Assembly (NCBI GenBank): GCA_021202895.1
Contig: JAJQCE010000004.1
Span: 44,070-108,069, forward strand
From: Ruminococcus sp.
Lineage (GTDB): Bacteria; Bacillota; Clostridia; Oscillospirales; Ruminococcaceae
Length of the DNA: 64,000 nt
Reading direction: 5' to 3'
Made by a program: the position numbers and the translations under genes
In this document: positions 59,977 through 64,000 of the stretch, in pieces
Layout: every line of letters begins with the position of its first letter
Numbering within the stretch: the first letter of the stretch is position 1
Notes under the pieces: generated by a model
The model's database searches: none
What the model was told of the DNA's origin: nothing
What the model saw: only the letters and a program-made list of their open reading frames with translations

Positions 59977-61157
59977 TGAAAATTTGTTTAAAATTATTTA
60001 AACACAATATAATTGTTAATATACTTATTTCGCTGCAGGTAGCTATTGTGTTTGCATTGATTATAATTTTCACTTCGGCTGTTACGGAAAGAAGCGAGTA
60101 TTTCAGCGTATGTAAGGATGAATTATCATGTTCAGGAGTGGTTATAGAACCATCCTCTGCTGATATAATTATGAGGAATGAAGATGAGGTTTTAGATGTA
60201 TTTACAGAGGCAACAAACGTCACAGGAATTAAATCGATAGGTCTGAATACAGAGGATTACGAATTTCAAAGCATAGCAAAGATTTATCCCGATGATATTA
60301 TGGATATTATTCCGCCAAGGTTAGAAAAAGGAAATTATCCAAAATACAATTCTGATTTTATCGAATGTCTTGCAGTGGATGGATTCGGACTAAACGTTGG
60401 AGACGTTCTTGAGCTGTATGATGACAATCAAGAGAAGTATAAAGTTAAAGTTTGTGGTATCATTTCTTTTAATCAGTACATATATGGCAAAGGTGTACCC
60501 GGGCTGTATGAGAATCATGGTGACTACAGAGATTTGTGTTATCTTTTTACCAAATCAAGCGGTGATAAGCCTTTTTTTATAACCACTCAGAGCATAGCGG
60601 AGAAAAGCAAAATAAATTCCGCTTTTAGGTATGATTCATCGATTATAGTGAATTTCCCTGAAAATATGTATGACTCGGATACATTAGAACAAATGGCATA
60701 CGATTATGGTTTTGAGATAATCGGCAATAATGACAGTTTATACAAAGGAAGCACAGAATATGTTAACGAGCAGCTTTATACTTTAATGCCCTTATCTGTT
60801 ATTATTTTAATTCTAACTATATTCACAGCTATAACGTCAAGTATGATTATAATAATGAAAAATCAAAAAAATTTTGCGATTTTTTGTCTGTGCGGAGCGA
60901 CATGGAGATATTGTTCTTTTGTAAATATTGTAAACTTTATTTTCATTCTCATAATTTCAATTGCTGTTGACGTCTTGGTTTTTTTAGTCGGAAAGCTTAC
61001 ATTTTTAAATACGACTGTTGTTAATTTGTCTGGTATAAGCCTTATCATTTGCGCTGTAATTGTCGCATTGTTTTTAATTCTTTCAGCCGTTGTTCCAAAT
61101 TTTATAGTTAAAAACAAGCAGTTAAAGGAAGTACTCAAAGCCGAATTCAGACAGTGA
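59976..61157 (+). CDS. FtsX-like ABC permease
   Basis: A 393-residue membrane protein whose ATG overlaps the stop of the preceding gene by one base (TAATG), with GGAGG about 8 bases upstream. It has one N-terminal helix (about residues 13-36), an outer domain of about 230 residues and three C-terminal helices (about 268-292, 310-335, 345-375), the FtsX/MacB layout. It is weakly similar in plan to its neighbour, so the two are probably partners of a heterodimeric permease. The partner carries a stop codon and no ATP-binding gene is in the window, so function is uncertain. The gene is AT-rich compared with those around it, which may indicate transfer. Confidence 0.75.
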   Translation: MKICLKLFKHNIIVNILISLQVAIVFALIIIFTSAVTERSEYFSVCKDELSCSGVVIEPSSADIIMRNEDEVLDVFTEATNVTGIKSIGLNTEDYEFQSIAKIYPDDIMDIIPPRLEKGNYPKYNSDFIECLAVDGFGLNVGDVLELYDDNQEKYKVKVCGIISFNQYIYGKGVPGLYENHGDYRDLCYLFTKSSGDKPFFITTQSIAEKSKINSAFRYDSSIIVNFPENMYDSDTLEQMAYDYGFEIIGNNDSLYKGSTEYVNEQLYTLMPLSVIILILTIFTAITSSMIIIMKNQKNFAIFCLCGATWRYCSFVNIVNFIFILIISIAVDVLVFLVGKLTFLNTTVVNLSGISLIICAVIVALFLILSAVVPNFIVKNKQLKEVLKAEFRQ

Positions 61158-61192
61158 ATTGAGATTTTAGATTATCTGATAAAAGGATTTAA

Positions 61193-61250
61193 GGCAACGC
61201 CGCACACAAAGCACGTAATCTAGCTTTGTGTGCGGCGTTGCCTGCTTTTA
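61193..61250 (+). terminator. Bidirectional terminator with 20-bp perfect stem
   Basis: The arms 61193-61212 and 61223-61242 are perfectly complementary with a 10-base loop, followed by TGCTTTTATTTT. It lies between converging genes. Confidence 0.85.
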
Positions 61251-62216
61251 TTTTGTGTACCATTTTTTCAAAACCGTTTCGGCAGGCTTTTGATAGATGG
61301 TGAAATCTCTGTTTTCAGCCGCAATTTCGGGCGGCGGCAAAATCGCTTTCCAGTCCCACCAGAAGTAGCCTGAGAACCAAGGCTTGTCAAAGCTGCATGA
61401 AAGTGCGGCTTCGTAGAAATTAGCCTGCTCCTCGTTGTCGGTCGGCTCGTCAGGGCGGTGCTTGAAATCCCACGGAAACTGCGTGCAGCCGTGGACGTTT
61501 CTCACTCCAAGCTCGGCGAACATTATGGGACGATCATAATGCCTGTGAACCTTTTCAAGCATATCCGCAACGTCGTTCCAGACGGCTTTCATATGCTCAA
61601 GCGAGTTGTCGTCAGGAGTTGAGCAGGGATAGTATGCGCTGATTCCGATAACGTCAGCCGCCGCAAGCCATGGGAAATCCATCTCATCGCCGTGATTTAT
61701 GTTGTGCATAACAATTCCGTGGTAAACCTTTCTTACCTCCTCGATAAGCTTAAGGCAGTAGTCGGTCTGCTTGTCCATGCCTATCATCTCACAGCCTGTG
61801 CAGAGCATCTCGCACTCCATTCTTTCAGCCATTTTCGCATAGTGAAGCAAAAAGTGAGTGTAGCTCATAAACCATCTTTCCCAGTAGCGTGGATTTTCAA
61901 GCGGGAAGTCTATTCTTGCTCTCCATGCGTGGTCAAGGCAGTCTACCATCGGCTTAAGGCATACCTTCAGACCAAGCGATTTTGCTTTTCTTATTGCAAA
62001 TTCAACCTCTGAATCGGTTTGCGTTCTGCCGAAGAGAGAAACTACATTGAGCGAGTAATAGCTCTCCTGAAAGCAGTTTACAGGGATACATATCCAGTCA
62101 AGCCCGTTTGACGCAAGCCGCTCCATTGAGTACTCCGCCTGAGGAGTGTCAAAGACTCCGCTCCCTGAGAAAAATCCCCATGTGTAGCCCTTGCAGAAAA
62201 GTCTTTCTTTTTCCAT
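61248..62216 (-). CDS. GH113-like glycoside hydrolase
   Basis: A 322-residue TIM-barrel enzyme without signal peptide, hence cytoplasmic. The start MEKERLFCKGYTWGF, the LKPMVDCLDHAWRARI strand, a probable acid/base Glu in CTGCEMIGMD (about residue 145), ISAYYP near 205 and a probable nucleophile Glu in MFAELGVR (about 245) fit the GH113 mannanase/mannosidase group of clan GH-A. The family call is by eye. AAAGGA lies about 8 bases before the ATG. An intracellular role on mannan or glucomannan oligosaccharides is inferred, consistent with the esterases in the window. Confidence 0.75.
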   Translation of the reverse strand: MEKERLFCKGYTWGFFSGSGVFDTPQAEYSMERLASNGLDWICIPVNCFQESYYSLNVVSLFGRTQTDSEVEFAIRKAKSLGLKVCLKPMVDCLDHAWRARIDFPLENPRYWERWFMSYTHFLLHYAKMAERMECEMLCTGCEMIGMDKQTDYCLKLIEEVRKVYHGIVMHNINHGDEMDFPWLAAADVIGISAYYPCSTPDDNSLEHMKAVWNDVADMLEKVHRHYDRPIMFAELGVRNVHGCTQFPWDFKHRPDEPTDNEEQANFYEAALSCSFDKPWFSGYFWWDWKAILPPPEIAAENRDFTIYQKPAETVLKKWYTK

Positions 62217-62249
62217 ATCAGTACTTCCTTTCGATTTTTATCTGAATGT

Positions 62250-62298
62250 AAAAACGGCATCACTTCAAACGATACTCTCGTTTTAACGATACCGTTTT
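62250..62298 (-). terminator. Intrinsic terminator after the InlB-repeat gene
   Basis: On the minus strand AAACGGTATC pairs with GATGCCGTTT (G-T pair included), followed by more T. Inner complementary segments (GTATCGTT and AACGATAC-like) allow an alternative fold. Confidence 0.7.
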
Positions 62299-62329
62299 AT
62301 TGTTTTTAATTATGTCTATAATTTTTAGC

Positions 62330-64000
62330 TTATGAGGCTTGCTCTCCGCTTTCGTCTATAATGTAAGTTCCATCGTCAAGAGAACCGCTCTGCGTCGTTT
62401 CGCCTCCGTCAGAGTAGAAGGTAATCTCATAGTCCGCACCGTCAGAATCGTAAATTTCAACCTCGCTGACGTCCTGCGAAATGGTAATTTCGTCCGCATC
62501 GCTAAGTGTCTGTGCATATTCTCCGTCAGAGTAGTAGGTTACGCTTATTTGCTCATCGTCCTGCTGATTTACAATAGTGTATTCGTCATCGGGAAGATAG
62601 ATAAGCGCACTTTCAAGCGTTGTTCCAAAGCTTACAGCCTGATAAATCTCATCTCTGTATGATTCAAATTCACCGTTAGAAATTTCAGCGCAAAGCTCGC
62701 CGTCAGAATTGTAAATTTTCATATCTGAAAGCGATACCGCAAGGCTTGAGAAAGACGAGTAGGTAGAGGAATCACGGTTAGACCAGACCTCGTAAACGTT
62801 GCTTGTTGTGAACCATGTCAAATCGGTATAGTCTTCATAACTAAAGCCTGTGTAGGAGCTGCCGCTCTTGTAAAGCGTTATGTACTTGTAGCTATCTGCG
62901 TAGTTGCAGTCATAGATGTAAATTCTGTCCTTAGTTGAGCTTACATATTTCCATCTGTATGCCAAAACCGCATGACCGGCGCTGTTATTGTAAAGTCCAA
63001 TTATTACAGGAGAGCCGCTTCCTGCCTGGCACTTCTTTACCTTTGTCACAAGCGTGGAAATGTCATTTATGTTGTCATAGAAGGTTTCCTGAATATCTGC
63101 GTCATATTGTCCTACCTGCATACACTCGATAAATTCGCGCACAGTCATTCCATAGGTACTGCTCGAATCGTCAAGAGAAAGCTGTTTGGTAAAGTAAATT
63201 TTGCTGTTAAACGATTGCTGCTTTACCTTTCCGGTATTGAAAAGCGCAGAGGTTGACGACATTCCAAAGCAGTTTCCGCCCCAGCTTGATCTTCCGACAA
63301 CGCTGTAAACATATTTCGCATAGTCATCGTCAAACATATATTTGTAAGCTTTATATGGTATAGAATAGCTTGAGGTGTAGCCGTAGTCGTCAAGCGAATT
63401 TTCAAAGCTGTATCTGAGCGTTGCAAAGGACGGCACAGCATATTGCGCATAGAATGTGCGGTTATAATAATCGTTTAATACAGTGCTGTAGCTAATTCGT
63501 GTGCCGCCGGATTTTTTAGTGTACCAGCCTTTAAAGGTGTAGCCTGATTTTTTAGCTGTAGGGAGAGTTCCGACTTTGCTTCCTTTTGTGTAGGTTTTAG
63601 ATGTACTAGAAACAGTGCCTCCGTTGGCATTGAAAGTCAGCGTAACATAAGAAGCCGTACTTTCCCAGTGCGCATAGAATGTGCGATCCTTGACAACAGA
63701 CAAAACCGTGTTGCTTGTAACTTTAGTTCCGCCTGATTTCTTTGTGTACCAGCCTAAAAACTTATAACCGCTTCTTGTAGGAGTAGGGAGAGTTCCTAAA
63801 GTATTTCCCTTATAATAGGTCTTTGTTGTGGTTGAAACACTCCCTCCGTTTGCGTTAAAGGTAAGTGTATATTTCTTTTTCCAATGCGCATAGAAAGTGC
63901 GGTCCTTGACTACAGACAAAACTGTGCTGCTCGTAACCTTTGTGCCGCCTGATTTCTTTGTGTACCAGCCTGTAAACTTGTAGCCGCTCCTTGTAGGCGT
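62330..64000 (-). CDS. Secreted protein with InlB-type repeats and a papain-like domain, 5' end outside window
   Basis: The frame is open to the window edge, so only the C-terminal 556 or so residues are seen. First come at least two and a half tandem Listeria-Bacteroides (InlB B-type) repeats of 72-75 residues with the core TLTFNANGG, SGYKFLGWYTKKSGGTKV and RTFYAHW; these are extracellular spacer or adhesion modules. Then follows a domain with SSWGGNCFGMSSTSALF, later GHAVLAYRW and IYIYDCNY. This Cys, His, Asp order is that of a papain-fold peptidase. The last 120 residues are beta-rich and acidic. A terminator follows. The role may be a secreted protease or adhesin, possibly acting on plant or host proteins; unproven. 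Confidence 0.8.
   Translation of the reverse strand, partial: TPTRSGYKFTGWYTKKSGGTKVTSSTVLSVVKDRTFYAHWKKKYTLTFNANGGSVSTTTKTYYKGNTLGTLPTPTRSGYKFLGWYTKKSGGTKVTSNTVLSVVKDRTFYAHWESTASYVTLTFNANGGTVSSTSKTYTKGSKVGTLPTAKKSGYTFKGWYTKKSGGTRISYSTVLNDYYNRTFYAQYAVPSFATLRYSFENSLDDYGYTSSYSIPYKAYKYMFDDDYAKYVYSVVGRSSWGGNCFGMSSTSALFNTGKVKQQSFNSKIYFTKQLSLDDSSSTYGMTVREFIECMQVGQYDADIQETFYDNINDISTLVTKVKKCQAGSGSPVIIGLYNNSAGHAVLAYRWKYVSSTKDRIYIYDCNYADSYKYITLYKSGSSYTGFSYEDYTDLTWFTTSNVYEVWSNRDSSTYSSFSSLAVSLSDMKIYNSDGELCAEISNGEFESYRDEIYQAVSFGTTLESALIYLPDDEYTIVNQQDDEQISVTYYSDGEYAQTLSDADEITISQDVSEVEIYDSDGADYEITFYSDGGETTQSGSLDDGTYIIDESGEQAS

Overview
The window looks like a chromosomal segment from an anaerobic, fermentative Clostridia member, most likely a Ruminococcus-like Oscillospiraceae. 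This rests on gene content and signals: a single-chain pyruvate:ferredoxin oxidoreductase, the hydrogenase maturase HydF, a pyruvate formate-lyase activase, class II (Firmicutes-type) GalT, a T-box in front of hisS, a CsbB/YfhO-type glycosylation pair, strong AAGGAGG ribosome sites, and several secreted SGNH/CE2 esterases plus a GH113-like glycosidase typical of plant-fibre degraders. No phage, plasmid, insertion sequence or CRISPR array was found. Genus assignment is an inference.

Layout. 0-5.5 kb: a truncated NUDIX gene and homoserine kinase face a minus-strand block with an SGNH lipoprotein, an orphan MsmK/UgpC sugar-ABC ATPase, an RsuA-type pseudouridine synthase and a DUF4830-like protein. 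5.6-12.6 kb: a strong promoter and a long structured leader precede a MinD-like ATPase and an MgsA-like protein that lacks catalytic residues. A T-box then precedes hisS, two small unknown genes, aspS and a CE2 esterase. 12.7-16.2 kb: a membrane protein, a D-2-hydroxyacid dehydrogenase and proBA. 16.3-16.7 kb: convergent tRNA-Leu(GAG) and initiator tRNA-Met separated by a 25-bp perfect inverted repeat. 17-24 kb: a polyprenyl sugar-phosphate transferase, a DUF6062-like gene with galT, and PFOR.

24.3-30.6 kb: a zinc-ribbon membrane protein with a very acidic outer domain, a multi-spanning protein, a GT2 glycosyltransferase with a YfhO-like partner, a 42-codon membrane peptide and ung. 30.7-35.4 kb: the str operon (rpsL, rpsG, fusA, tuf). 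35.5-45.6 kb: a degenerate CPBP protease homologue, tadA and NUDIX; then, on the minus strand, a lipoprotein, nnr-acpS and a membrane protein, icd and acn (2-oxoglutarate branch), and aspartate kinase. 45.7-46.65 kb: a gene-free, hairpin-rich repeat mosaic around tRNA-Arg(CCT).

46.7-64 kb: an SGNH lipoprotein; fruK-hydF with a TasA-like exported protein; uvrC-folC-pflA; a NatAB-like ABC exporter with a TraB-type lipoprotein; an AT-rich pair of FtsX-like permeases without an ATPase, the first broken by an in-frame TGA; a GH113-like glycosidase; and the 3' part of a secreted protein with InlB-type repeats and a papain-like domain.

Amino-acid genes (thrB, lysC, proBA, icd/acn feeding glutamate) and pyruvate/hydrogen genes (nifJ, hydF, pflA) form coherent sets, though scattered. 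Near-consensus promoters (TTGACA-like, 16-18 bp spacer, TATAAT-like) could be read at 18 places, nearly all with a 17-bp spacer. The least explained parts are the 5.7-kb leader with its MinD/MgsA-like pair and the 46-kb hairpin mosaic.
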